Positions 1-7,785 of a DNA stretch of 64,000 bases are shown in pieces. The stretch's first letter is position 1; every line of letters starts with the position of its first letter. The position numbers and the translations under genes were made by a program. The stretch is from Actinomycetes bacterium (GTDB lineage Bacteria; Actinomycetota; Acidimicrobiia; Acidimicrobiales; Ilumatobacteraceae), in contig JANYCT010000053.1 in the NCBI GenBank assembly GCA_025360105.1, positions 29,540-93,539 of the forward strand, read 5' to 3'. Under the pieces are notes generated by a model that saw only the letters and a list, made by a program, of their open reading frames with translations, was not told the origin of the DNA and searched no databases.

Positions 1-2149
1 CTCGTTCGGTCACCAGTGCCGACAACGAATCGGGGATCGACTGGACCCCGAGCCGATGACAGAGCATCTCGGAGGTCTCTTCGGCGCTCATTGCCTCAAG
101 CGATATGCGCTCGACGACGCGGCCCTCGACCGCGCGCAACTGGCCAGCGGTTGGCGTCTCCACGGGTCGAGTGGCGATCACGGTCAGCAGTGGACCAAGG
201 GTCAGGCCAACTTCGGTGGCGATGTCCCACGACGCCGAATCGAACCAGTGCGCATCTTCAAGGACGAGCACTGCACCGTCGCCGTAACCATCAACAGCAC
301 GTCGGTCGTGCTCGCTGCGTACCAGACGGGCGACCAGCTGTCTCGTGGAGTACGAGCGGTCTTCGCCCGTCATTGCCCGGGTGACGTCGCTTTCGTCGAA
401 CTCCACCGGCAGAACACTCGAGAGCAACGGTGCGAGCGCGCCGTCTTGATCGTCCACGGCCAGCCGGCCGAGAACGTGGGCGCGCGACTCGTCGCAGCTC
501 CAGTCGGCCGACCGGTCCATGTCGAGCAGCGACGTGAGGCAGCGCCGCCACGCGTAGTAGGGCGTTGCCTGCTGGATCGCATCGGCGTCGGCGACCAGGG
601 TCATCAGACCCCGTGTCGTCGCTTGGTCAACGAGGTGAGCGACTAGCCGAGACTTCCCAACGCCGGGCTCGCCTTCGAGGATCAACACCCGACTCTGGCC
701 GGCCTGAACTGCATCGAGGCAGCGCTCGATGGTTGCTGCCTCGTTCTTGCGGCCGGCGAGGTGCGCTGACGCCTCCATCCGCCGAGCGCGAGCGCGATCG
801 ATTCCGAGCGGGGTGAAGGTGGTGATCTTGTCAGCCCAACCCTTCACAGTGAGGTCGATCGGTTCACCGAAATCGCCACGTTCACCAACTGCGGCCACTG
901 TGGCCTGATCGCAGAGAATGCCATCGCCGACGGCGCTCATCAGCCGTGCGGCAAGGTTCATCACGTCACCCATAACCGTGTACGTGCGCCGATCTTCGCC
1001 GCCCACGGGACCCACGAACGCACGCCCGCGGGTGACGCCGATGCCACTTCGTTGGCCCACTGCGCTGAGAGCGCTCCGTAGCTCGAGTGCGGCCTCTACG
1101 CTCCGCAGTGCGTCGTCCTCGTGTGCCTGCGGCGGAGCGCCGAAGATGCCCACGATCACGGCACCCTTGTCGTCGATGAGGATTTGATTGATGTAGCCAT
1201 CGAAGCGTCCGAACACCTGCTGCATGCTCATCATCGCGGCTTGGGCCGACTCGAGCGCGTTTGTCTCACTCGGCAAGATGTCGAGCAGCTTGACGAACAT
1301 CACCGATACGACGCGAGATCCGGCAAGCCAGTCGCCCTGGCCGGCGGCAATTCCATAGAGCACCTGATCAGGCACGTAGCGCTGCAGTGCCGGCCATGCT
1401 GCATCGGGTATCTGCGGAGCGATTGCCTCCGGGCGGGAGTGCGCCGCAAGGACCCCGGTAACACGGACCATCGGCTCGTGTGCCGGTGATTCCTCGGTTG
1501 TGCCTGCTTCGGTTGTGCCTGCGTCGGTTGTGCCTGCGGCGGCGGGAACGTGCTGAAGTGATGTTCCGGCTGCGAGGGCTGCCTGACCCGACGCAAGCAC
1601 CTCGCCCGGTTGGCTCGCAAGTGTGGCTGCCACTGTCTGCAGCAGTGCGTCTCCCGCGAGCACGTAGAACCATTTCTGGGCGACGCCCCCGACATGCACG
1701 CCGAAGAGTTGCCCGGCTCCGATACCGAGGCGCAGTCGCAGCCGAACTCCCTCGGCCGCCGCGTAACCATCGAGCTCGCGTTGGATGGTGACGGCACAGG
1801 TTGCTGATGCAAGTACTGCGTCACTGAGTGCAGCTTCGTCGTCGGCGATGAACACTGCGACCAGCGCGTCGCCGGCGAACGCGATGACCTCGCCACCGTG
1901 GGAGGAGACAATCGACAACAGCTTGGAGAAGTAGTCGTTGATGATGCCGGTGAGGATCTCGGAGCCAACGGCCCCGTCTGTGGCGAGCTTGTTGGTGAGC
2001 TGGGTGAAACCCGCGATGTCGGCCATTATTGTGGCCGCCTGCATGGTCTCGGCTTCGGGTTCGGTTGGTGGACTCGGATCCGCGATGAATCGACGCGCCA
2101 CGGGGGCCGACAGATACGCACGAAGTCGGTCTTGATCCGTTTGCAACAA
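1..2149 (-). CDS. tandem class III adenylate/guanylate cyclase with AAA-type ATPase domain (3' end missing)
   Basis: I translated the reverse strand and found it open from about 2149 to the left edge, so the C-terminus is missing (716 codons seen). It should make cAMP (or cGMP) from ATP/GTP in the cytosol. Cyclase domain C1 (about residues 36-200) has both metal aspartates, D44 in MADIAGFT and D94 in FAGDALVAVF, but lacks the Asn/Arg pair of the transition-state motif. Domain C2 (about 245-420) has lost the first metal Asp (VMFVKL) but keeps GDVMNLAARL with Asn and Arg. A P-loop, GEPGVGKSRL, follows at about residue 490, with a Walker-B-like VLVLEDAHW. This C1-C2-ATPase order is that of soluble adenylyl cyclase (ADCY10 type). 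The start is uncertain: TTG at 2149 or 2146, with AGGGG at 2165-2169 rather far upstream. Confidence 0.85.
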   Translation of the reverse strand, partial: MLQTDQDRLRAYLSAPVARRFIADPSPPTEPEAETMQAATIMADIAGFTQLTNKLATDGAVGSEILTGIINDYFSKLLSIVSSHGGEVIAFAGDALVAVFIADDEAALSDAVLASATCAVTIQRELDGYAAAEGVRLRLRLGIGAGQLFGVHVGGVAQKWFYVLAGDALLQTVAATLASQPGEVLASGQAALAAGTSLQHVPAAAGTTDAGTTEAGTTEESPAHEPMVRVTGVLAAHSRPEAIAPQIPDAAWPALQRYVPDQVLYGIAAGQGDWLAGSRVVSVMFVKLLDILPSETNALESAQAAMMSMQQVFGRFDGYINQILIDDKGAVIVGIFGAPPQAHEDDALRSVEAALELRSALSAVGQRSGIGVTRGRAFVGPVGGEDRRTYTVMGDVMNLAARLMSAVGDGILCDQATVAAVGERGDFGEPIDLTVKGWADKITTFTPLGIDRARARRMEASAHLAGRKNEAATIERCLDAVQAGQSRVLILEGEPGVGKSRLVAHLVDQATTRGLMTLVADADAIQQATPYYAWRRCLTSLLDMDRSADWSCDESRAHVLGRLAVDDQDGALAPLLSSVLPVEFDESDVTRAMTGEDRSYSTRQLVARLVRSEHDRRAVDGYGDGAVLVLEDAHWFDSASWDIATEVGLTLGPLLTVIATRPVETPTAGQLRAVEGRVVERISLEAMSAEETSEMLCHRLGVQSIPDSLSALVTER
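1496..1540. repeat. three 15-bp tandem repeats inside the cyclase gene
   Basis: The unit ggttgtgcctgcttc occurs at 1496-1510, 1511-1525 and 1526-1540 with one or two changes. It is in frame and encodes repeated Ala-Gly-Thr-Thr-Glu/Asp in the linker between the two cyclase domains. A multiple of three preserves the frame, so copy number could vary without breaking the enzyme. Confidence 0.85.
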
Positions 2150-2242
2150 TCTGCCCCCAAAGAACCCCTGAAGATTACACCGATTTCTCTTGGCTCCTGA
2201 TCGATGTCATGCCATGATGCGACGAACCAACGGAGGGGCGCG
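2150..2242. promoter_or_regulatory. divergent promoter region
   Basis: These 93 bases separate the leftward cyclase gene and the rightward oxidase gene, so both promoters must lie here or inside the 5' ends. A strong Shine-Dalgarno GGAGGGG at 2232-2238 serves the rightward gene. I do not see a convincing -35/-10 pair. Confidence 0.4.
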
Positions 2243-3610
2243 ATGGGAACGATCGAGGTACACAACTGGTTCGGTGACGTTGTCTGGACGCCTTCGGCGC
2301 AGGCCACACCGACGTCGGTGGAAGAGATCGTTGCGATCGTTCGCGATCCAATTGCGTATCCGAGCCCGGTGCGTGGCGTCGGGTCGAACCACTCTACGAC
2401 GGCGTGCGCGTCTGCTCCAGCAGGAACCACACTGTTCATGAGTGCGATGAACAAGATCGTCTCCATCGGCACCGATACTGTGACCACGCAACCGGGCGCG
2501 CTACTCAAGGACGTGGCCGAGGAGTTGGTAAAGCACGGCTTGCAGTTCTTCGTGAACATCGAACTCGGCGACCTCAGCATGGGTGCCGCGGCCACCTGTG
2601 GAACCAAAGAGGCGGCTTTCCCTGGTGAGCACGGGCAGGTGTCGTCGTACTGCATCGGCGCTCGCATTGTCACGGCGACGGGCGAGCTCTTGCAGATCAC
2701 CGAGGATGATGGCCCGTTGCTCCAGGCATTCCGATCCAGCTATGGCACATTCGGGGTCACGTACGAGGTCACGTTCCGTGTACGGCCGCTGCAGCCAATG
2801 TCGGTTTACCACAAGGTCTATTCGTTGGAGGAGTACCTCGCTGCGCTGCCCGAGCTCACCGCCAGCGGCCAATCGCTGATGATGTTCATGGACCCCATGC
2901 GCAACAAGGTAGCTGTCGAGTTCCGCACCTATCACGACGTCGAGCCGGGCCAGAAGTACAGCCATTGGCAGTGGAAGCTGCGCAACTTCCTCTGGAAAGA
3001 CATTGGTCCCGGCTGGGCATATCTCACCCGTCGTTTCATCCCGACAAAGTTCCTCCGGTCGCTGTCGCTGGGTGCACTCAGCGCCATTACCTTTCCGGTC
3101 CTTCGCCTAGTGATCCGCGGCAACAACACCCTCGCGGCCGACCAGCAGATCCACTATCCGCCCGTGGCCAACGACTGCAAGTACACGTTCATCATCTGGG
3201 CCTATCCCGCAGATCGTTATCCCGATGCAATGCGTGCGTACTTTCAATTCTGCAAGGACTATTACAAGGAAACCGGTTTCCGCATCACCATGCCGAGCGT
3301 GGGTTACCGCACGTTCGAGGACAAGAGTTCGCTGCTGTCGTATTCCTACACCGGCGATTCCATCACCATCGATCCAGTGACCACCCCAGAGCCCGGCTGG
3401 GAGGCGTTCCAGCAGGCCTACAGCCGGTTGGGCCAGCGCTTCGACGGTGTTCCGCTGCTGAACCAGACCAACTACCTCACGCGTCAATCCGTGGTCACTG
3501 CCTTCGGTGATCGCATTGATGCGCTCGAGCGTCAGCGAGTGGCGCTCGATCCATCCGGACGATTCCTCTCGCCGTACTTCAGCGCGCTCTTCGCCTCGCC
3601 CGTAACGTGA
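2243..3610 (+). CDS. FAD-dependent oxidoreductase, aldonolactone-oxidase type
   Basis: 455 residues. The N-terminal half is a PCMH-type FAD-binding domain: VGSNHSTT near residue 47 is the flavin-binding turn, and a glycine-rich GDLSMGAAATCGTKE follows. The C-terminal half ends with ALDPSGRFLSPYF, typical of D-arabinono-1,4-lactone / L-gulono-1,4-lactone oxidases, which oxidise a sugar lactone or polyol using FAD and O2. The substrate cannot be told from sequence. ATG 2243 is chosen over an earlier in-frame ATG (2204) because GGAGGGG sits 4 bases upstream. The stop overlaps the next gene by 4 bases (GTGA), so the two are probably co-translated. Confidence 0.85.
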   Translation: MGTIEVHNWFGDVVWTPSAQATPTSVEEIVAIVRDPIAYPSPVRGVGSNHSTTACASAPAGTTLFMSAMNKIVSIGTDTVTTQPGALLKDVAEELVKHGLQFFVNIELGDLSMGAAATCGTKEAAFPGEHGQVSSYCIGARIVTATGELLQITEDDGPLLQAFRSSYGTFGVTYEVTFRVRPLQPMSVYHKVYSLEEYLAALPELTASGQSLMMFMDPMRNKVAVEFRTYHDVEPGQKYSHWQWKLRNFLWKDIGPGWAYLTRRFIPTKFLRSLSLGALSAITFPVLRLVIRGNNTLAADQQIHYPPVANDCKYTFIIWAYPADRYPDAMRAYFQFCKDYYKETGFRITMPSVGYRTFEDKSSLLSYSYTGDSITIDPVTTPEPGWEAFQQAYSRLGQRFDGVPLLNQTNYLTRQSVVTAFGDRIDALERQRVALDPSGRFLSPYFSALFASPVT

Positions 3611-4317
3611 CCCGGCTGCGGCTGCCGTGGGTCGCGCTGCCCATGGCCATCATCAATTGGGTGTCAATCGCCGAGCACTGGACCACGCTGAAGAACATTT
3701 CCAAGCCAACCACCATCGTGATTCTGATCGTGTGGTTCCTCTTCGAGACTCGCGGCCAACCGGGCGGCATGAAGTCACCCCGCACCTGGTTTGCCGTCGG
3801 GTTGGTGTTCTCGCTCGCCGGTGACGTGTTGCTCATCGGGTCGGGATCGACCGCCTTCGATCTTGGCCTCGCCGCGTTCTTGCTCGCGCACGTCTGCTAC
3901 ATCAACGGTTTCAACCGACCATGGGTGCCGCCGGGACGACTGACGGCGGTGTTCGTGATCGTGTTGGGCGCGTACGCGGTCGTGCTCTACTCGATCCTCT
4001 ACTCGCATATTTCCGGACTGCTGAAGGTTGCGGTCGCGGTCTACGCGATCGGCCTCTGCACGATGGTGCTGTCGTCGTTGGAGACGTGGCGGCGTCCGGA
4101 TTGGGTAAAGGTTGCCGCACTGTTCGCCTCGGTGGGCGGTGTGATCTTTCTGTCTTCGGACTCGATGCTTGCGATCCAACAGTTCGTCCGGCCGACTTCA
4201 GCCTTCGACCTGCCGGTGATGGTCACGTATTACCTCGGCCAATTCGGCATCATCGCCGGGGTCGTCAACCGCGGATGGCATGCGACTACGGTCGCCGCGT
4301 CAACGACACCACCCTGA
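3607..4317 (+). CDS. YhhN/TMEM86-family membrane protein
   Basis: 236 residues, nearly all hydrophobic, with about seven to eight membrane segments. GDVLLIG and the later FLSSDSMLA carry the conserved acidic residues of the YhhN (TMEM86 lysoplasmalogenase) family, whose animal members hydrolyse the vinyl ether of lysoplasmalogens; the bacterial role is unclear. The GTG start at 3607 overlaps the stop of the oxidase gene. It is followed by a decayed gene whose remains begin at its own stop codon. Confidence 0.75.
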   Translation: MTRLRLPWVALPMAIINWVSIAEHWTTLKNISKPTTIVILIVWFLFETRGQPGGMKSPRTWFAVGLVFSLAGDVLLIGSGSTAFDLGLAAFLLAHVCYINGFNRPWVPPGRLTAVFVIVLGAYAVVLYSILYSHISGLLKVAVAVYAIGLCTMVLSSLETWRRPDWVKVAALFASVGGVIFLSSDSMLAIQQFVRPTSAFDLPVMVTYYLGQFGIIAGVVNRGWHATTVAASTTPP

Positions 4318-4727
4318 CCGATTGGTTCGAGATCATCCGGCGCAATGCATCGTCCGTTCTGAACGCCATTGGCTAGATCTTCTGGGATCTTGGCGTCGCG
4401 AAGCGCTACCAGTTGGTCGGCCTTCCCGAGGCATTCGCCGGCACATTGGGCTATCACGCGGCTCGTTGCGCGCCGTTGGCCGGGGCCGGGCCGGAGGCCG
4501 TCATCGCAGCGTTCGGGTCGATCACCCTGATGGCCATTCGCGGTGTCTTTCAGTTCCTCGACGCACGCGACCGCTTTCGTCAGATGTTCTTAGCCCGTGA
4601 CGCAGCAGTGGTTGACGGATTGCGCACGTACGCGCCCGACATCGTTGAGCCTCTGATCGAATTCGGCCCAGACCTCTCGAGCGTCGGCGTACAACTACCA
4701 CTCGTCGCGATTGATCGAGTTCCGTGA
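4314..4727 (+). pseudogene. decayed gene of unknown family (in-frame TAG, no usable start)
   Basis: A reading frame with normal G/C-rich third positions starts at CTG 4314, overlapping the YhhN stop (CTGA where the previous pair has GTGA). It is broken by TAG at 4374-4376 and then stays open to 4727. Before the stop it reads LTDWFEIIRRNASSVLNAIG; after it IFWDLGVAKRYQLVGLPEAF and a helical remainder. The second part could still be translated from TTG 4413 (104 residues), but has no ribosome site I can see. I do not recognise the family. A sequencing error at the TAG would restore a 137-residue protein. Confidence 0.45.
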
Positions 4728-4846
4728 ACGATTCGAACCGCCGTGCGTTCAGTCGCTGGCAAGGTCGACGAGACGGCAGGCGTCAACTACCAGTCGGCGT
4801 TGCGCATTCGACGTTGACACCCAGCGGTGAAATTCGGCTGTGTCGC

Positions 4847-5116
4847 TCAGCCAAACGGCTTCGACGGACTTGAGTCCTTGGCCGTCGTTGATGCGGACGC
4901 AGTGTCGACCACGAGCACCGAGCACATCGCATGCCGCAGCACCTGAGCCGGCACCTCTGCGTGTCGACGCGCCGTAGCTTCTGCCGCTGCGTCGCCGACG
5001 TCGACCGCGTAGACGAGGTGTAGGTCCGCATCGGTGAGTTGCGCATGGGATTTCGCGCGGGTGAATGCGGCCAGAGCCGTTGCCTGATTGTTGACACCGA
5101 CGACAATCGTGGTCAT
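4847..5116 (-). CDS. shortened universal stress protein (UspA-like)
   Basis: 89 residues, against about 140 for one Usp domain. The N-terminus MTTIVVGVN and the C-terminal QVLRHAMCSVLVVDT are the first and last strands of a Usp fold. The middle, including the G-x2-G-x9-G-(S/T) nucleotide loop, is missing without breaking the frame. An AGGAG ribosome site precedes the ATG. It lies 34 bases downstream of the PEP-utilising gene on the same strand, so it is probably in its operon. It may be a non-nucleotide-binding remnant or a decaying gene. Confidence 0.6.
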   Translation of the reverse strand: MTTIVVGVNNQATALAAFTRAKSHAQLTDADLHLVYAVDVGDAAAEATARRHAEVPAQVLRHAMCSVLVVDTASASTTAKDSSPSKPFG

Positions 5117-5150
5117 ACGAGGTACTCCTGTTGCGTGAGTGGGATTCAGC

Positions 5151-6806
5151 TCATTCGAGTACGGTTACCGTACCGGCGGTGCCATCGACGCGGACCCGAT
5201 CACCACTGACGATGCGACTGGTTCCGTTGACGGTGCCGACGACGGTAGGGAACCCCATCTCGCGGCCCATGATCGCGGCGTGCGACGCGAAGCTGCCATG
5301 GTCGGTGACGATGGCACCGAGGATGTGCAAGAACGCGTTGAACGATTCACCCGTGGCCGAGGTGACCAACACGTCGCCTTCCTCGAGCAGCATCAGATCG
5401 TCGAAGTTGCGCACAATGCATGCCGGCCCTTCGTAGATGCCTTGGCTTCCTGCGATGCCGATAATGGTGGTGGCATCTCCGGCTGGGCCGTCGGCCTCGC
5501 CCAGCACGCCACCGAGCACGAATCCGAACGTGCCCATCAGCCGACCCAGTGACGGCGGCAGCATGTCGAGTGGCGGTGGGTGAGGAGCCTCGGGTCCGAG
5601 TGCTCCCGGAGCACCCTTGGCGCTCGCGGTTTTGCGGGCAGCGACGCGCTCGGTCAGCTCTGCCGACGTCGGATGCTCGGCACCGTCGAGCAGTGCGTCG
5701 ATTTCTGAGATGGTGATATCGAGCGTGTCGTACTTGAACCCGATGCGACCCTGCGCATGCAGGCGCGTGCCGAGCTCGATGAGTGCCAACCGAATCAGGC
5801 CCGCGGCGGAGGCGTCGCTGTAGAGGCCGCGCTCGTCGCGGAGTCGGTACATCAAACGGCCCTCGGCCAAGAGATCGTCGAACAGGTCGAGATGCTCAGC
5901 CGGTACCTCGCTGCGAACCTGAGTGGCAAGCGTGTTGGATCGCACCTGTGCGCTCGCTGCGTCGTGATCGAGTGCAGCTTGGAGCCGACCGAGGATCATC
6001 TCCGGGCGTTCGCGAACGGTGGGGTTGGTGATGTCGAAGCCGGCGGCGATGCGGAAGCCGATGTCGCGCACGTATGCCGCGACGCCGGGAACGCGAGCGC
6101 AGAGTTCGGCCACGCGGTCGGCGGCGGACGCATCGCCCTGCAGGAGTGCACGGGCCTCGGCGTCGGTGCGCAGTGATGTGATGGCATCCTCCATCTCCGG
6201 AGGCAGCACGCTAGAGACGGGCGACCAACCATCGAAGATGGCGAACAGCGACATCGGGTCGCGGCCCGTCCATTGCGCGGCATGCAGAACGAAATCGCCC
6301 GGCGGCACCATCGCCATCGCATTGAAGCGGTGATGCTGATACCACATTGCTTTAAGGTGGTCGACACAGGCATGCAGGTGCGCCCGAAGGCCTCCGTTGT
6401 CCAACGCGGCCAAGTCGACGTCGCCGAGCGCCCGGTGTGCGGCAATGGCGGCCGGCTTCAGTTCGCTGTCCCAGTACTGCAGCGTGTCACGCCAGATGCG
6501 GTTCTCGAACGCAGCCGCGGCGACGCCGGCACGGCGCCCGATCTCGGCACCGAGGTACTCGGGTGTGCGCGGGCCATCGGGCCCCGGCGCGTCGAATGGC
6601 ACCGGCTGCATGTATGGGAAGCCGTTGACGAAACGCATGTTCATGCTGTCGAGCAAGACGCCCCATGCAGCGAAGGTCTCCTCGAAACCCTTTGCAAAGT
6701 TTGCCGGATACGCCTCTTGGAGGATGGGTGTGATCGACGCGGGAAAGTGGGCGCGATCCTGGCGCCACGGTCCCGGACCCGGTGCGACCCACTCTGCATC
6801 CAACAC
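5151..6806 (-). CDS. PEP-utilising enzyme, phosphohistidine swivel domain protein
   Basis: 551 residues. The last about 100 form the mobile phosphohistidine domain of PEP synthase, pyruvate phosphate dikinase and rifampin phosphotransferase: TDHGSFASHAAIMGREMGFP, with the expected phosphorylated His in SHAA. The first about 430 residues are not an ATP-grasp or PEP-barrel domain that I recognise; they are rich in aromatic residues and helices. The partner supplying the phosphoryl group, if any, is not encoded next door. Start GTG 6806 is preceded by AAGGGAG. Probably transcribed with the Usp-like gene downstream. Confidence 0.75.
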   Translation of the reverse strand: MLDAEWVAPGPGPWRQDRAHFPASITPILQEAYPANFAKGFEETFAAWGVLLDSMNMRFVNGFPYMQPVPFDAPGPDGPRTPEYLGAEIGRRAGVAAAAFENRIWRDTLQYWDSELKPAAIAAHRALGDVDLAALDNGGLRAHLHACVDHLKAMWYQHHRFNAMAMVPPGDFVLHAAQWTGRDPMSLFAIFDGWSPVSSVLPPEMEDAITSLRTDAEARALLQGDASAADRVAELCARVPGVAAYVRDIGFRIAAGFDITNPTVRERPEMILGRLQAALDHDAASAQVRSNTLATQVRSEVPAEHLDLFDDLLAEGRLMYRLRDERGLYSDASAAGLIRLALIELGTRLHAQGRIGFKYDTLDITISEIDALLDGAEHPTSAELTERVAARKTASAKGAPGALGPEAPHPPPLDMLPPSLGRLMGTFGFVLGGVLGEADGPAGDATTIIGIAGSQGIYEGPACIVRNFDDLMLLEEGDVLVTSATGESFNAFLHILGAIVTDHGSFASHAAIMGREMGFPTVVGTVNGTSRIVSGDRVRVDGTAGTVTVLE

Positions 6807-6872
6807 GTCTGCTCCCTTCGGTCGGCGTCGCCCCTTGACGCCGTGATGCTGCGGGAACCTATCAGGCTTGGT

Positions 6873-7688
6873 TCACGCCTCGAAACGAATGCGGCTCCAC
6901 CGCTCAGGAAGATGGGTGTCGTAGACGCCGTGGCTGTTGAGGGTCATTGCGGGGTGGGGGAGCACCTCGGTGCCGCTCACGATCAGCCGCTGGAACCGAC
7001 CGAGGAACATCGTCAATTCGTCGCCGGGTTGCGGTGGCACCGACCGTGACGGGGCCAGCACGGCCAAGCTCGCCCAAGGGATCAAGATCTCCGCCGACCA
7101 ACCACGATCGATGTCGGAGTCATCGTTCAAGGTGCCGTTGACGCAAACGCCGGTACGTAGGCCGGGCATGTCGAAGCCGGTGAATGCCCAACGGGCACCT
7201 CTCGGGTGGGTGCCCTTCCAGAACGAGACGCCACTGCGGTCGTAGTCGCCGGCGAAGGTGTGTGCGTCGGGTGCGTGGACGTCGAATTGCGCTACGTCGA
7301 AGCGGCTGCCCGGGGTGTACGCATCCCTCCAGATGAAGAACACCTCGTACACCGTGTTGGCAGCGTTCAGTTCGAGTTCGTAGTAGCAGTCACCACCATC
7401 AATGAGCACTTCGACGTCGTTGTCGAGGAACACGATGCTGTCGCGGTCTGTCTGCGTCGCAGCGACGAAGGGCTCCTCGACATCGAACGCGACATACAGG
7501 TTTGTGTCGTCCCACACAATCGCGGCGCGCGTGTCGTACATGCCGGGCGCGCCTGTGACCATGTCGATGAAGCGTGTGCTCCACTCGGCCTCGGCCCACA
7601 TCGGCGTGGTGATGTCACCATCGACTGCTGAGGTGTGTGCGGTGCGGTGTGCCGTGAGATCGGGGGTGACGCCGTCAGCTGTGGCCAT
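6873..7688 (-). CDS. CBM9-like carbohydrate-binding domain protein
   Basis: About 271 residues. ADGVTPDLTAHRTAHTS is followed by an AAIVWDDTNLYVAFDVEEPF block, YYELELNAANTVYEVFFIW and WSAEILIPWASLA, the strand pattern of carbohydrate-binding module family 9 (DOMON-like) domains. No signal peptide is evident, so an intracellular role is possible. The ATG at 7688 is preferred to a TTG two codons upstream; neither has a clear ribosome site. It lies upstream of the PEP-utilising gene on the same strand with a 66-base gap. Confidence 0.7.
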   Translation of the reverse strand: MATADGVTPDLTAHRTAHTSAVDGDITTPMWAEAEWSTRFIDMVTGAPGMYDTRAAIVWDDTNLYVAFDVEEPFVAATQTDRDSIVFLDNDVEVLIDGGDCYYELELNAANTVYEVFFIWRDAYTPGSRFDVAQFDVHAPDAHTFAGDYDRSGVSFWKGTHPRGARWAFTGFDMPGLRTGVCVNGTLNDDSDIDRGWSAEILIPWASLAVLAPSRSVPPQPGDELTMFLGRFQRLIVSGTEVLPHPAMTLNSHGVYDTHLPERWSRIRFEA

Positions 7689-7773
7689 GCGCAACGCTAC
7701 GTCGCGAACATGCGGCGCGGCGATTGCTTCGGTGCTTCCACACTTCGACGTGGCACGTTCGCTGGCCGAGCCC

Positions 7774-7779
7774 TAACAT
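7774..7779 (+). promoter_or_regulatory. -10 box of a probable leaderless promoter
   Basis: TAACAT at 7774-7779 ends 6 bases before the GTG start of the SARP-family gene. That spacing would place the transcription start at or next to the start codon. There is no Shine-Dalgarno sequence. Confidence 0.45.
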
Positions 7780-7785
7780 CGGTCT

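Noticed and set aside
5139..5552. Forward frames opposite the PEP-utilising gene
   Set aside because: Antisense shadows; the phosphohistidine motif is on the reverse strand.
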